64,000 bases of DNA from Gemmatimonadaceae bacterium (GTDB lineage Bacteria; Gemmatimonadota; Gemmatimonadetes; Gemmatimonadales; Gemmatimonadaceae), in contig WYBP01000017.1 in the NCBI GenBank assembly GCA_011525845.1, positions 235,024 through 299,023 of the forward strand, in the 5' to 3' direction. The notes under the pieces were generated by a model. The model was not told where the DNA came from. It did no database searches and was given only the letters and a program-made list of their open reading frames with translations. Each line of letters begins with the position of its first letter. Position 1 is the stretch's first letter. The translations under genes and the position numbers were made by a program. This document shows, piece after piece, positions 7,392-17,278 of the stretch.

Positions 7392-9407
7392 ATGTCCCTC
7401 AGTCTCCCGCGCCGCTCCGGCGCGCTCGCAGGTACGGCGCGCGTGGCCGTCGCCGCGCTGCTCGGCGCGGCCGTCGCCTGCGCCCCGTCCACGACCTCGG
7501 CCCCGTCGCAGTCGCCGACGCCCGCGGCCTCGCGCCCCGACCCGCGGGTGGGCCTCAAGGCCGGCCTGCACGATGCGGGCGAGGCGATCTCGAACCTCAA
7601 GGTCGTCGCCAAGGCGGTCTCCCCGCCGGGCTTCGCCGGGATCACCAACTCCGACCTGGCGTTCACGGGCAACTACGTGATCCAGGGCAACTACAACGGC
7701 CCGGTGATCTGGGACATCTCGGACCCGGCGAAGCCGGTGCTCGTGACGGCCTACACCTGCCCGGCCTCGCAGAACGACGTGTCGGTCTACAAGAACCTGA
7801 TGTTCATGTCCGCCGAGGCGAACAACGGGCGCGTGGACTGCGCACCGGGCGGCGTGCCCGACACGGTGAGCGCGATGCGCTTCCGCGGCGTGCGCGTGTT
7901 CGACATCACCGACATCAAGAACCCGAAGCTGGTCGCGAACGTGCAGACCTGCCGCGGGTCGCACACGCACACGGTGCTCGAGGACCCGAAGGACCGCGAG
8001 AACATCTACATCTACGTCTCGGGTTCGGCCGGCGTCCGCTCGCCGAACGAGATGGCCGGCTGCGTGCGCGAGACGCCGGACAAGAACCCCAACTCCTCGC
8101 TCCTCCGCATCGAGATCATCAAGGTCCCGCTCGCGAACCCGGCGGCGTCGGCGATCGTGAACCGCGCGAACATCTTCGCGGGCCTCACCGATCCGCCGAG
8201 CCACGGCCCGGCCGAGGCCGACAAGGCCGCGGCGGCCCGTGCGGCGGCGGCGGCGCGTGCGGCGGGCGGGTTCACCGCCACCATCCCGAGCTCCGGTGAG
8301 GAGATCGTGATCGGCGGGCCCTTCCTCCGCTCGCTGCTCGACTCGCTCGTGAAGGAGCGCGGCGGGACCGGCGCCCCGACGGCGGCCGACAGCACCAAGC
8401 TGCGCGCCGACCTGCAGGGGCTCATCAACCGCCTCGTGGGCGGTGCGGCGGAGCCCGGCGGCCCGATCTCGGTCGGCTCGCAGTGCCATGACATCACCGT
8501 CTACCCGTCGCTCGGCCTCGCCGGCGGCGCGTGCGAGGGGCATGGCCTCCTGCTCGACATCAGCGACCCGGTGAACCCCACGCGGCTCGACGCCGTGGCG
8601 GACTCGAACTTCGCCTACTGGCACTCCGCCACCTTCAACAACGACGGCACGCAGATCCTCTTCTCCGACGAATGGGGCGGCGGCGGCGCGCCGAAGTGCC
8701 GCGCGACCGACAAGATGGAGTGGGGCGCCAACGCGATCTTCACGATCGAGAACCGCAAGATGAAGTTCCACAGCTACTACAAGATCCCGGTCGCGCAGAC
8801 GGCGAACGAGAACTGCGTGGCGCACAACGGGTCGCTGATCCCGATCCCCGGGCGCGACGTCATGGTGCAGGCCTGGTACCAGGGCGGGATCTCGGTGTTC
8901 GACTGGACCGACCCGGCGAAGCCGTTCGAGATCGCCTCGTTCGACCGCGGTCCGGTGGACTCCACCCGGATGGCGATGGGTGGCTCCTGGTCGGTGTACT
9001 GGTACAACGGCGCGATCGTGAGCTCGGAGATCGCCCGCGGCCTCGACGTCGCGGAGCTCGTGCCGAGCGAGTTCATCTCGCAGAACGAGATCGACGCGGC
9101 CAAGAGCGTGCGCTGGACGCACCTCAACGCCCAGGGCCAGCCGAAGATCTCCTGGCCGCCGACGTTCGCGCTCGCGCGCTCGTTCGTGGACCAGCTGGAG
9201 CGCAAGAAGTGCCTGACCCCGACCCGCATCTCGGCGGTGCGGGACCAGCTGCGGGCGGCCGAACGGGCCGCGGCGGCGCAGCGCTCGACGTTCCTCTCGA
9301 CGCTGGCGATCCAGCTCGAGGCGGACGCGCGCAACTCCTGCGACGCGCCCAAGGTGGAGATGCTCCGCAAGGCCGTGCAGGACCTGCAGAACGTGGTCGT
9401 GTCGTAG
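7392..9407 (+). CDS. LVIVD-repeat (beta-propeller) lipoprotein
   Basis: A 671-residue exported protein. A strong AAGAGGAGT ribosome site precedes ATG 7392. The signal peptide ends with a lipobox-like AVAC, Cys30. The body holds LVIVD-type repeats recognisable by I-W-D-I-S-D-P-x-K-P, V-F-D-I-T-D-I-x-N-P-K-L, L-L-D-I-S-D-P-x-N-P and V-F-D-W-T-D-P-x-K-P, as expected of a surface beta-propeller. Between repeats (about 270-345) sits an Ala-rich, charged insertion. The last ~100 residues are predicted helical with two Cys. The family has no assigned enzymatic role; it is probably an envelope scaffold or binding protein. It follows the DUF305 lipoprotein gene and the two likely work together. Confidence 0.85.
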   Translation: MSLSLPRRSGALAGTARVAVAALLGAAVACAPSTTSAPSQSPTPAASRPDPRVGLKAGLHDAGEAISNLKVVAKAVSPPGFAGITNSDLAFTGNYVIQGNYNGPVIWDISDPAKPVLVTAYTCPASQNDVSVYKNLMFMSAEANNGRVDCAPGGVPDTVSAMRFRGVRVFDITDIKNPKLVANVQTCRGSHTHTVLEDPKDRENIYIYVSGSAGVRSPNEMAGCVRETPDKNPNSSLLRIEIIKVPLANPAASAIVNRANIFAGLTDPPSHGPAEADKAAAARAAAAARAAGGFTATIPSSGEEIVIGGPFLRSLLDSLVKERGGTGAPTAADSTKLRADLQGLINRLVGGAAEPGGPISVGSQCHDITVYPSLGLAGGACEGHGLLLDISDPVNPTRLDAVADSNFAYWHSATFNNDGTQILFSDEWGGGGAPKCRATDKMEWGANAIFTIENRKMKFHSYYKIPVAQTANENCVAHNGSLIPIPGRDVMVQAWYQGGISVFDWTDPAKPFEIASFDRGPVDSTRMAMGGSWSVYWYNGAIVSSEIARGLDVAELVPSEFISQNEIDAAKSVRWTHLNAQGQPKISWPPTFALARSFVDQLERKKCLTPTRISAVRDQLRAAERAAAAQRSTFLSTLAIQLEADARNSCDAPKVEMLRKAVQDLQNVVVS

Positions 9408-9460
9408 GACGGTCGGCTGTGCCGGGCGGGTCCACCGGGTAGACTTCAGGTGGATCCGCC

Positions 9461-10864
9461 ATGCACACCCTCCGCGTAGTCCTCGCACTCGGGCCCTTCG
9501 TCGTCTCCATCCTCCGCGACCAGCGGCGGTGGATCGGCTGGGGCCCGAGGCTCGTCCGGACGCCGGCGTTCCACCGGCGGCGCGCCGAACGCCTCGTGGC
9601 GCGCATCGCCGCGCTCGGCCCCACCTTCGTCAAGCTCGCGCAGGTCTTCTCCGCGCGCGCCGACCTGATCCCGGAGCCGTACCTCTCGCAGCTCGGCACG
9701 CTGACCGACCGCGTGCCGCCGGTGCCCTGGCCGGAGATCCAGCGGCTCATCCGCGAGGCCTATGGCGCCGACGCGGAGACGCTCTTCGAGCGGATCGACC
9801 CGGCGCCGGTCGCGGCGGCGTCGCTGGGACAGGTCCACCGCGCACGGTGGCGCGGGCGCGACGTGGCCGTGAAGATCCTCCGCCCGGACATCGAGGCGGC
9901 CGTCGCGCGCGACGTGAAGGCCGCGCTCGCGATCAGCGCCTGGGCGGCACGGCGCTGGCCGATCCCCCACGTGCTCGGGTTCAAGGCGCTGGTCGAGGAG
10001 TTCTCGGCGCGCATCAGCGAGGAGATGGATTTCCGGCTGGAGGCGGAGTACGCCACCGAGGTGCGCGCGAACTTCGCGGGGAACACGCGGGTGGTGATCC
10101 CCGAGGTGATGCACGAGATGACGCGCCAGCGGGTGCTCGTGCTGGAGTTCATCCAGGGCACGCGCGTGGACCGGCTCGACCCCAGGGGCGTGGACGCGCG
10201 CCGCCTCGCGGGGGCGGTGGTGGAGGCGTACGTGCAGATGATGCTCGTCGACGGCCTCTTCCACGCGGACCCGCACCCCGGGAACCTCCACGTGGCGCCG
10301 GACGGCCGGCTGATCCTGCTCGACTTCGGCATGATGGTGCGGGTGCCGGCCGAGCTGCGGCTCCGCCTCATCCGCACCGTGTTCGCGGCGATCCGGCGCG
10401 ACCCGAAGGGCGTCGCCGAGGGGTTCTACGCGCTCGGCCTGGTCGCGGAGGGCGCCGATCCCGCCGAGATCGCGAAGCTGACGGAACTGCTGGTGGAGAT
10501 GGCGGACCAGCGCACCACCACGCAGGAGCGGATCGAGAAGATGCTGACCAACCGCATCATGTCGTCGCTCTACGACTTCCCGGTGATCCTCCCGCGCGAC
10601 CTCGTCTACTTCGCGCGCGCGGCGTCGTTGATCGAGGGGATCGGGACGCGGTACGACGCCTACTACAACGCGATCGAGGTGGGCACGCCGATCGTGACGC
10701 GCATGCGCAGCCGCATCCTCAAGTCGCTCGGTGAGGACGCGAAGCCCACGGTGGAGGAGGTCGCCGCGGTCGCGGGATGGGCCGTGGGCCGTGCCTGGCG
10801 CGACGCACGCGAATGGCTGCACGGGCTGGCGGTTGCCTCGGCCGGCGACGCTCCACAGACTTGA
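9461..10864 (+). CDS. UbiB/ABC1-family atypical kinase
   Basis: A 467-residue ABC1/UbiB-family protein. Family motifs are present: GPTFVKLAQ (53-61) as the K-x-x-Q motif, AAASLGQVHRA as the Ala-rich loop, DPHPGN with Asp270 and LDFGMM with Asp288 for metal binding. The Ala-rich loop and K-x-x-Q motif are what make these proteins ATPase-like regulators of ubiquinone or menaquinone biosynthesis rather than ordinary kinases. The third motif position is Ala (KLAQ) instead of the commoner Gly. The last ~40 residues look like a membrane-associated helix. It starts with ATG 9461 after a TAGACT -10-like hexamer at 9440 and is isolated, with no other quinone gene nearby. Confidence 0.88.
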   Translation: MHTLRVVLALGPFVVSILRDQRRWIGWGPRLVRTPAFHRRRAERLVARIAALGPTFVKLAQVFSARADLIPEPYLSQLGTLTDRVPPVPWPEIQRLIREAYGADAETLFERIDPAPVAAASLGQVHRARWRGRDVAVKILRPDIEAAVARDVKAALAISAWAARRWPIPHVLGFKALVEEFSARISEEMDFRLEAEYATEVRANFAGNTRVVIPEVMHEMTRQRVLVLEFIQGTRVDRLDPRGVDARRLAGAVVEAYVQMMLVDGLFHADPHPGNLHVAPDGRLILLDFGMMVRVPAELRLRLIRTVFAAIRRDPKGVAEGFYALGLVAEGADPAEIAKLTELLVEMADQRTTTQERIEKMLTNRIMSSLYDFPVILPRDLVYFARAASLIEGIGTRYDAYYNAIEVGTPIVTRMRSRILKSLGEDAKPTVEEVAAVAGWAVGRAWRDAREWLHGLAVASAGDAPQT

Positions 10865-10892
10865 CGCTCGTCCCTCACCCCCGGAGATCTCG

Positions 10893-11543
10893 ATGCGCCT
10901 CTCACACGCTGCCGCCCTCGCCGCCGTCGCGCTGCTCACGGGCGCTGCCACCCCCGCGTCACCCCCCGCGGAGACGATCAGCTTCTTCATCACGAGCACC
11001 GGCCCCGGCGCGGGCGCCGACCTCGGCGGGCTCGCGGGCGCCGACCGCCACTGTGCACGGCTCGCCGAGGCCGTGGGCGCGGCGAACCGCACCTGGCGCG
11101 CCTACCTGAGCACCGTCGCGCGTGACGGCCAGCCCGCCGTCCATGCGCGCTACCGGATCGGCAGCGGTCCCTGGTACAACGCCAAGGGCGTGAAGGTGGC
11201 CACGGACGTCGCCGACCTGCACAGCGATGCCAACCTGCTCGGGAAGGAGAACAGCCTGAACGAGAAGGGGGAGATGGTGAACGGGCGCGGCGATACGCCG
11301 AACATGCACGACATCCTCACCGGCTCCACGCTGGAAGGGCGCGCCTCGTCCGACACGACCGACACCACCTGCCGGAACTGGACCAGCAGCTCCGAGGGGA
11401 GCGCGTTGGTGGGGCATCACGACAAGCAGGGAGGCGGCGCGAACCCCACGTCGTGGAACTCCGCGCACGGCTCGCGCGGGTGCAGCCTGCCGAACCTGCA
11501 GTCCAGCGGCGGGAACGGGCTCTTCTACTGCTTCGCCATCTGA
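10893..11543 (+). CDS. Exported protein with a lectin/endostatin-like fold (DUF1554-like)
   Basis: A 216-residue protein with a cleavable signal peptide (to about residue 27, ATPASPPAE). The mature part begins with a strand SFFITSTGPG followed by GGLAGADRHCARLAEAVGA and TWRAYLST, a pattern shared by DUF1554 and endostatin-like C-type-lectin folds in bacterial surface proteins. Four Cys residues and a closing NGLFYCFAI strand fit a disulfide-stabilised domain. ATG 10893 follows a CCGGAGATCTCG ribosome site. The M19 dipeptidase gene starts 3 nt after its stop, so the two are co-transcribed. Ligand unknown; the family call is by pattern only. Confidence 0.6.
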   Translation: MRLSHAAALAAVALLTGAATPASPPAETISFFITSTGPGAGADLGGLAGADRHCARLAEAVGAANRTWRAYLSTVARDGQPAVHARYRIGSGPWYNAKGVKVATDVADLHSDANLLGKENSLNEKGEMVNGRGDTPNMHDILTGSTLEGRASSDTTDTTCRNWTSSSEGSALVGHHDKQGGGANPTSWNSAHGSRGCSLPNLQSSGGNGLFYCFAI

Positions 11544-11546
11544 GGC

Positions 11547-12722
11547 ATGCGCACGCGTAGCCGTTGGCTGGTCGCCGCCCCCGCGCTCGCGGTGGCGGCC
11601 GCGGTGGGCTTCTTCGCTGTCGTCCCACGCGTGGTGGACGGACGGATGAACGCGGTGGACGAGGGGAAGGCGGTCGCGGTCGGCGAACGGGCGGCGGCGC
11701 TGCACGCCACCCTGCGGGTCGCGGACCTGCACGACGACCTGCTGCTCTGGGACCGGTCGGTGCTCGGCCCCGGCACGCGCGGCCACACGGACGTCGCGCG
11801 ACTCGCGGCGGGGGGCGTGGCGGTCCAGGTCTTCAGCACCGTCACCAAGACGCCGAAGGGCCAGAACTACCAGCGCAACAGCGGCGAGACGGACAACATC
11901 ACGCTCCTCGCCGTGGCCTCGCGCTGGCCGCCCCGGAGCTGGGGCTCGCTGCTGGAGCGGGCGCTGCACCAGGGCGCGAAGCTCGAGCGCGCGGAGGCCG
12001 CCTCAGGCGGAGGGCTGATCATCGCGCGAAACCGCGCCGACCTCGAGCGCGCGCTCGCGGCCCGCGAGACGGCGGCCGACCCGAAGCCCGTGATCGGGCT
12101 GCTCGCCACGGAGGGGTTGCAGTCGATCGAGGGGCGACTCGAGAACGTGGACACGCTCTTCGCCCACGGGTTCCGGATGGCGGGCCTCACGCACTTCTTC
12201 GACAACGAGGTCGCGGGCTCCGCGCATGGCGTGGCCAAGGGGGGCCTGACGCCGCTGGGCCGCCAGGTGGTGCGCCGGATGGAGGCGCTCGGGATGATCG
12301 TGGACCTCGCGCACGTCTCGCCGCAGGCATTCGACGAGGTGATGCTCATGGCCGAGCGTCCGGTGGTGGTGAGCCACACCGGCGTGCACTTCGTCTGCCC
12401 GGGACCCCGCAACCTGAGCGACGTGCAGCTGGCGACGCTGGGCGCACGCGGCGCGCTCATCGGCATCGGCTACTGGGACGGCGCGGTCTGCGACCCCTCA
12501 CCGCGCACCGTCGCCGCCGCGATCCGCCACGCGGTGAACGTCGCCGGCGAGGACCACGTCGCGCTCGGGTCGGACTGGGACGGCGCGACCACCGTCGCGA
12601 TCAGCGGCGACCGGGTGGCGCAGGTGACGCAGGCGCTGCTCGACCTCGGCATGGCGGAGGAGGTCATCCGCAAGGTGATGGGCGAGAACGCGATCCGGTT
12701 CTTCCTGGCCGCGCTCCCGTGA
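11547..12722 (+). CDS. Membrane dipeptidase, peptidase M19 (renal dipeptidase family)
   Basis: A 391-residue zinc dipeptidase with an N-terminal membrane anchor or signal (about 8-27). Metal-site motifs of the family are visible: D-L-H-D-D (60-64, the H-x-D pair), T-E-G near 189, THFFDNE, V-D-L-A-H-V-S and V-V-S-H-T-G, then GSDWDG, the usual GSDFDG. Enzymes of this family hydrolyse dipeptides, including D-residue substrates, outside the cytoplasmic membrane. It lies 3 nt downstream of the small lectin-like gene and upstream of a subtilase, which makes a peptide-scavenging neighbourhood plausible. Confidence 0.9.
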   Translation: MRTRSRWLVAAPALAVAAAVGFFAVVPRVVDGRMNAVDEGKAVAVGERAAALHATLRVADLHDDLLLWDRSVLGPGTRGHTDVARLAAGGVAVQVFSTVTKTPKGQNYQRNSGETDNITLLAVASRWPPRSWGSLLERALHQGAKLERAEAASGGGLIIARNRADLERALAARETAADPKPVIGLLATEGLQSIEGRLENVDTLFAHGFRMAGLTHFFDNEVAGSAHGVAKGGLTPLGRQVVRRMEALGMIVDLAHVSPQAFDEVMLMAERPVVVSHTGVHFVCPGPRNLSDVQLATLGARGALIGIGYWDGAVCDPSPRTVAAAIRHAVNVAGEDHVALGSDWDGATTVAISGDRVAQVTQALLDLGMAEEVIRKVMGENAIRFFLAALP

Positions 12723-12825
12723 CCTCGGTCACCGACCGGGACTCCCAGTAGAGTCGCTATTGACGGGCTGTCCGGCCGGCAGCATCGTTGCGCGTCGCAC
12801 CCCCACCATTCACCCGGAGTCGCCC

Positions 12826-14235
<1,410 letters not shown>

Positions 14236-14255
14236 CCGGCGCGATATCCGTGTGC

Positions 14256-14292
14256 ACGAGCCCCCCGTTCCCCTTGGGAACGGGGGGCTCGT
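14256..14292. terminator. Bidirectional hairpin terminator, 17-bp perfect stem
   Basis: Arms 14256-14272 and 14276-14292 are perfectly complementary (ACGAGCCCCCCGTTCCC paired with its reverse complement) with a 3-base loop. It lies between the convergent stops of the subtilase gene (14235) and the DUF6702-like gene (14355). No T-run follows on either strand. Placement and symmetry argue for a shared terminator for both transcripts. Confidence 0.8.
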
Positions 14293-14354
14293 CGCTTGTG
14301 GAAGTCTGGGGCGGACCGATGCTCCGGTTCCGGGCGACAGCCTGCCGCGGCGAC

Positions 14355-14858
14355 TCAGCGCGCACCGGGGATGCGCACGGCCGCGCTCGCCCGCGTGAAG
14401 AGTTCCGTGCGCCGCCCACTGTTCCAACTGAACTGCACGATATTCACCTGGTCCGCGTGCAACTCGGTCAAGAGCAGGTTCCTGAACTCCCCGAGACCGG
14501 CCCCCGGCGCGGTCGACGCGCGGAAGCAGAGTTCGTAGACGTCCGTGCGGCGCTCGATGCCGCAGCGTTGCAGGGTGACCCGACCGCCGCGTGCGTCCGT
14601 CACCTGCAGCCTGGCGCGCACATAGTCTTCCGCCTCGTCCGCGCGGACGCTCGAGTCGGCAGGGGCGTCCCGGCCAGCGAAGCGCGCGACGGAGGCGGAG
14701 AAGTCATCCGCAAAGGTGCGGATCCGCATGAGGAGCTCGCCGCGCTCCACCTGCACGGTGGTGTGCGTGCTGTGGATCTCGTGCACGAGCATCGCGGACT
14801 CCCGGTCTACGGATGCGCCCCAGCCGAGGGCGAGCACCAGGAGCACCGGTGCGATCAT
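14355..14858 (-). CDS. Exported DUF6702-like protein
   Basis: A 167-residue protein with a short signal or anchor (MIAPVLLVLALGWGA). The mature part begins H-E-I-H-S-T-H-T-T-V-Q-V, then LLMRIRTFADDF, resembling the start of DUF6702 proteins, which convert a short beta-strand start into an R-x-F-x-D-D-F motif. Two Cys near 99 and 111 may pair. Last gene of the five-gene reverse cluster 17992-14355: its ATG overlaps the HupE/UreJ stop codon in an ATGA. DUF6702 is of unknown function and commonly sits near HupE/UreJ-type membrane genes, so a shared role at the membrane is inferred. The family call is moderate. Confidence 0.55.
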   Translation of the reverse strand: MIAPVLLVLALGWGASVDRESAMLVHEIHSTHTTVQVERGELLMRIRTFADDFSASVARFAGRDAPADSSVRADEAEDYVRARLQVTDARGGRVTLQRCGIERRTDVYELCFRASTAPGAGLGEFRNLLLTELHADQVNIVQFSWNSGRRTELFTRASAAVRIPGAR

Positions 14859-15460
14859 GGGAGGCGCTGCCAGGCCCATACGGAGGCCACGCCGGCGACG
14901 GTGGCGGAGACCGAGACGACTCGCGCGCGGAAGACTGCGCCGTCCGGGCCGGCCAGTCGACGGGCGCGCGCGATAACCTGTTCCATGGCGCCGAAGAGGA
15001 GCGCGATCAGGGCGAGCATCAGCACCTGGCCCAACTCGACCCCCAGGTTGAAGCCGAGGAGCGGCCAGGCCACATCGTCCACCAGGAGCGTGCGCAGGTA
15101 GCCGGCGAACCCGGCGCCGTGCACCAGCCCGAAGAGGAGAGCGACGACCGGCCGGTGCCGGGCGACGCTCCCCTCGGCGTCGCGATCCCGGTGGACCAGG
15201 TTCCCGACGCCCGTCGCGACGATCGTCACCGGGATCAGGAACTCGATCCAGTCGGACGGCAGCACCACCCATCCGAGCACCGCGACCGCGAGCGTGATCG
15301 AGTGCCCCACCGTGAAGGCGGTCACCACCCAGAAGAGCGCCCGCCAGTCGCGAAGGCGATAGATCACCGAGAGCACGAGCAGGAACAGGATGTGGTCGAC
15401 GGCGTCGACCGACACGATGTGCCGGAACCCCAGTTCGAGGAACGCGCCGAGGTCGCCCAT
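14855..15460 (-). CDS. HupE/UreJ-family membrane protein
   Basis: A 201-residue polytopic protein with about six membrane segments. Motifs of the HupE/UreJ_2 family are visible: GFRHIVSVDAVDHILFLLVL near the start, with the conserved H-I-x4-D-H-x2-F pattern, then TAFTVGHSITLA, and FGLVHGAGFAG, whose His residues are typical metal-transport ligands. Related HupE and UreJ proteins are proposed nickel or cobalt permeases; here no hydrogenase or urease gene is near, so the substrate is open. The start ATG 15460 is 3 nt after the TPR stop, and its stop overlaps the next start (ATGA), giving a translationally coupled cluster. Confidence 0.85.
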   Translation of the reverse strand: MGDLGAFLELGFRHIVSVDAVDHILFLLVLSVIYRLRDWRALFWVVTAFTVGHSITLAVAVLGWVVLPSDWIEFLIPVTIVATGVGNLVHRDRDAEGSVARHRPVVALLFGLVHGAGFAGYLRTLLVDDVAWPLLGFNLGVELGQVLMLALIALLFGAMEQVIARARRLAGPDGAVFRARVVSVSATVAGVASVWAWQRLP

Positions 15461-15463
15461 TGG

Positions 15464-16699
15464 TCAGTCCCGCCGGGCCGGGACGTTCGCCACGTCCCGT
15501 CGCGACGCGGCCTGCCGGATCGCGGCGGCATGCGCCTCGAGCTGGGGGTCGCGGGTACCGAGCCGGAGTGCCGAGTCGATCGCGATCGCGGCGTCGTCGA
15601 TGCGGCCGGACTTGAACAGCGCCCATGCCAGCAGGTCATAGGCGTGGATGTCCTGCCGCTCCGTCAACTCGGCGCGTGCGCGCTCGAGCAGGACGGGCAC
15701 CTGTTCCCCGCGGTCCAGGAGGGCGAGGCTCCACTGCCGATGGAACGGGCCTTCGACGGCCGAGACCGCCGCATCGAACGCCGTGCGGGCGCGCGAGGCA
15801 GGCCCGGCGTCCCCCTTGGCGGCGTACGCGTCGGCCAGGAGGAGGAGCACCTCCGGGTCGAGACGCACACCGATCGCGCGCTCTCCCCAGGCGATCGCGC
15901 CGTCGGGATCGCGGGCATCGGCGTGCAGTCGCGCCATGGCGAGGAGGAGCCGCGGGTCGTCCGGGGCGAGTCCGAGGCCGCCGCGCAGCGCCAGCTCCGC
16001 CCGGCGGGGTCGTCCGGCACGGCGCTCGAACTCCCCGAGGCGGAGTGCGAACCACGCCTTCACCTCGAGGGGCAGGTCGCGACGCTCCCACGCCTCGTCG
16101 CGCGCTCCCTCCAGCAGGCGTCGCGCGCCCGCCTGGTCCCCAGTGAGCTCCCGCCAGCGCGCGAGGCGTGGCGCGACGGAAAGGTGCGAACGGAGGGGCC
16201 ACACCCTCCCGAACTCGCGCTCCGCGACGACGTAGTCGCCGCGTTCCATCGCGACTTCCGCCAGCATCGCGCGGTACTCGAGCACGTCGGGTTCACGGGC
16301 GACGAGGGCCGTGGCCACCGCGGCGGCCTCGCGGAAGCGGTGCTGCGCCACGAGCGCGGCCACCAGCGTCGCGGCGGTGGCGCCGTTGCGCTGCGTGCGT
16401 TTCGCGAGCGAGACGCGCGCATACGACTCGGCCCGCAGCAGGTCGTTCCACGCGCCGGTCTCGCGCGAGCGCTGGAGGTGCAGCGCCGCGAGCTGCCCGA
16501 GGACCAGGGCGCTTCCCGGGTCGGCCTCGAGCGCGGTGCCCCAGACGCGGATCTGCACGTCGCGATCCAACCGGTCATCCGTCGCGCCCGCGCGTGGCGC
16601 CGCATCGGACGCCGGTGCGCGGGCCGCCCGCACCCCGCCCCAGACCCCGGCGCCGAGCAGCGCCACGGCGACCAGGACGAGGTGCAGGCGCCAGCTCAT
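15464..16699 (-). CDS. Membrane-anchored tetratricopeptide-repeat protein
   Basis: A 411-residue protein with one N-terminal membrane segment (about 5-24, LHLVLVAVALLGAGVWGGV) and then helical repeats throughout. TPR-like units are recognisable by A-L-x-A-D-P-G-S-A-L-x2-L-x2-L-A-x-L-H, A-L-V-A-x-x-R-F-R-E-A, and later D-P-D-G-A-I-A-W-G-E-R-A-I and G-R-I-D-D-A-A-I-A-I-D-S-A-L. Such proteins serve as periplasmic assembly scaffolds. Its start ATG overlaps the stop of the upstream DUF4331 gene (ATGA), and HupE/UreJ follows 3 nt after its stop. It is the likely scaffold of the cluster; no direct function is known. Confidence 0.8.
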   Translation of the reverse strand: MSWRLHLVLVAVALLGAGVWGGVRAARAPASDAAPRAGATDDRLDRDVQIRVWGTALEADPGSALVLGQLAALHLQRSRETGAWNDLLRAESYARVSLAKRTQRNGATAATLVAALVAQHRFREAAAVATALVAREPDVLEYRAMLAEVAMERGDYVVAEREFGRVWPLRSHLSVAPRLARWRELTGDQAGARRLLEGARDEAWERRDLPLEVKAWFALRLGEFERRAGRPRRAELALRGGLGLAPDDPRLLLAMARLHADARDPDGAIAWGERAIGVRLDPEVLLLLADAYAAKGDAGPASRARTAFDAAVSAVEGPFHRQWSLALLDRGEQVPVLLERARAELTERQDIHAYDLLAWALFKSGRIDDAAIAIDSALRLGTRDPQLEAHAAAIRQAASRRDVANVPARRD

Positions 16700-17238
16700 C
16701 GCGGCGCCTCCAGGTACGGGAAGGTCGCGCTGAACGTCCGCGTGCTCATCGGCACGTTGTCCGACGTCAGGCCCGCCACCACCGTCGCGGACGGGTCGAG
16801 GAGGTTGCCGAAGATCGCGGTCAGTCCGGCATCGACGACGTCGTCCTGCAGGCGGCGTCCGCCGTAGCCGTTCGCGAGCGCCCAACTGAGCCACCCCGCC
16901 GTGTTCGCGGCGCGATTCGGATAGACGACCAGCATGTCCGGCACGAGGACGGCCACCAGCGTGTTGCCGATCGTGTTGCCGCGGTTGAAGGCGTCCGTGA
17001 AGCCCTTGATCTTCGGGCCGAAGGCGTTGGCGACGTCGGTCGCGGGTGCCGTGGTGTTGTGCAGGCCGTGGTCGCGCTTCGCGAAGAAGACCTCGCTGAC
17101 CAGCGGATTGCCGAGGCGCTCGATCTGGGAGTAGACGCGCGCGGTGTCGGGACCGGTCACGTCGTCGCTGCAGGCGAGCAGCGCGAACGGCAGGAGGAGG
17201 GCGCCGGCGAGGCGGCGTGTGCGAGCGATGGTGCGCAT
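16696..17238 (-). CDS. DUF4331 C-terminal-half lipoprotein
   Basis: A 180-residue lipoprotein: lipobox LLAC with Cys23, then SDDVTGP. The body aligns in pattern with the second half of DUF4331 proteins: IERLGNPLVSEVFFAKRD (G-N-P-L-V-x-E), V-A-x-V-F/N-G-P-x3-F, V-L-V-P-D-M-L, and a terminal SATFPYLEAPR like the usual F-P-Y-L end. The first half is encoded separately 40 nt upstream (17279-17992), each part having its own start and export signal. DUF4331 has no established function. Its stop overlaps the start of the TPR gene (ATGA). Confidence 0.75.
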   Translation of the reverse strand: MRTIARTRRLAGALLLPFALLACSDDVTGPDTARVYSQIERLGNPLVSEVFFAKRDHGLHNTTAPATDVANAFGPKIKGFTDAFNRGNTIGNTLVAVLVPDMLVVYPNRAANTAGWLSWALANGYGGRRLQDDVVDAGLTAIFGNLLDPSATVVAGLTSDNVPMSTRTFSATFPYLEAPR

Positions 17239-17278
17239 GAGGGGACTCCGTGGAGTGGTGAGGTGAGGTCGGGTGGGA

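Noticed and set aside
12760..12825. Subtilase start at TTG 12760
   Set aside because: GTG 12826 has a CGGAG ribosome site and begins the lipoprotein signal; the upstream extension is not signal-like.
17239..17278. Frameshift or assembly error as cause of the DUF4331 split
   Set aside because: Each half has its own start codon, signal sequence and, for the first, strong ribosome site, and they are separated by a 40-nt gap, so a simple frameshift does not explain it.
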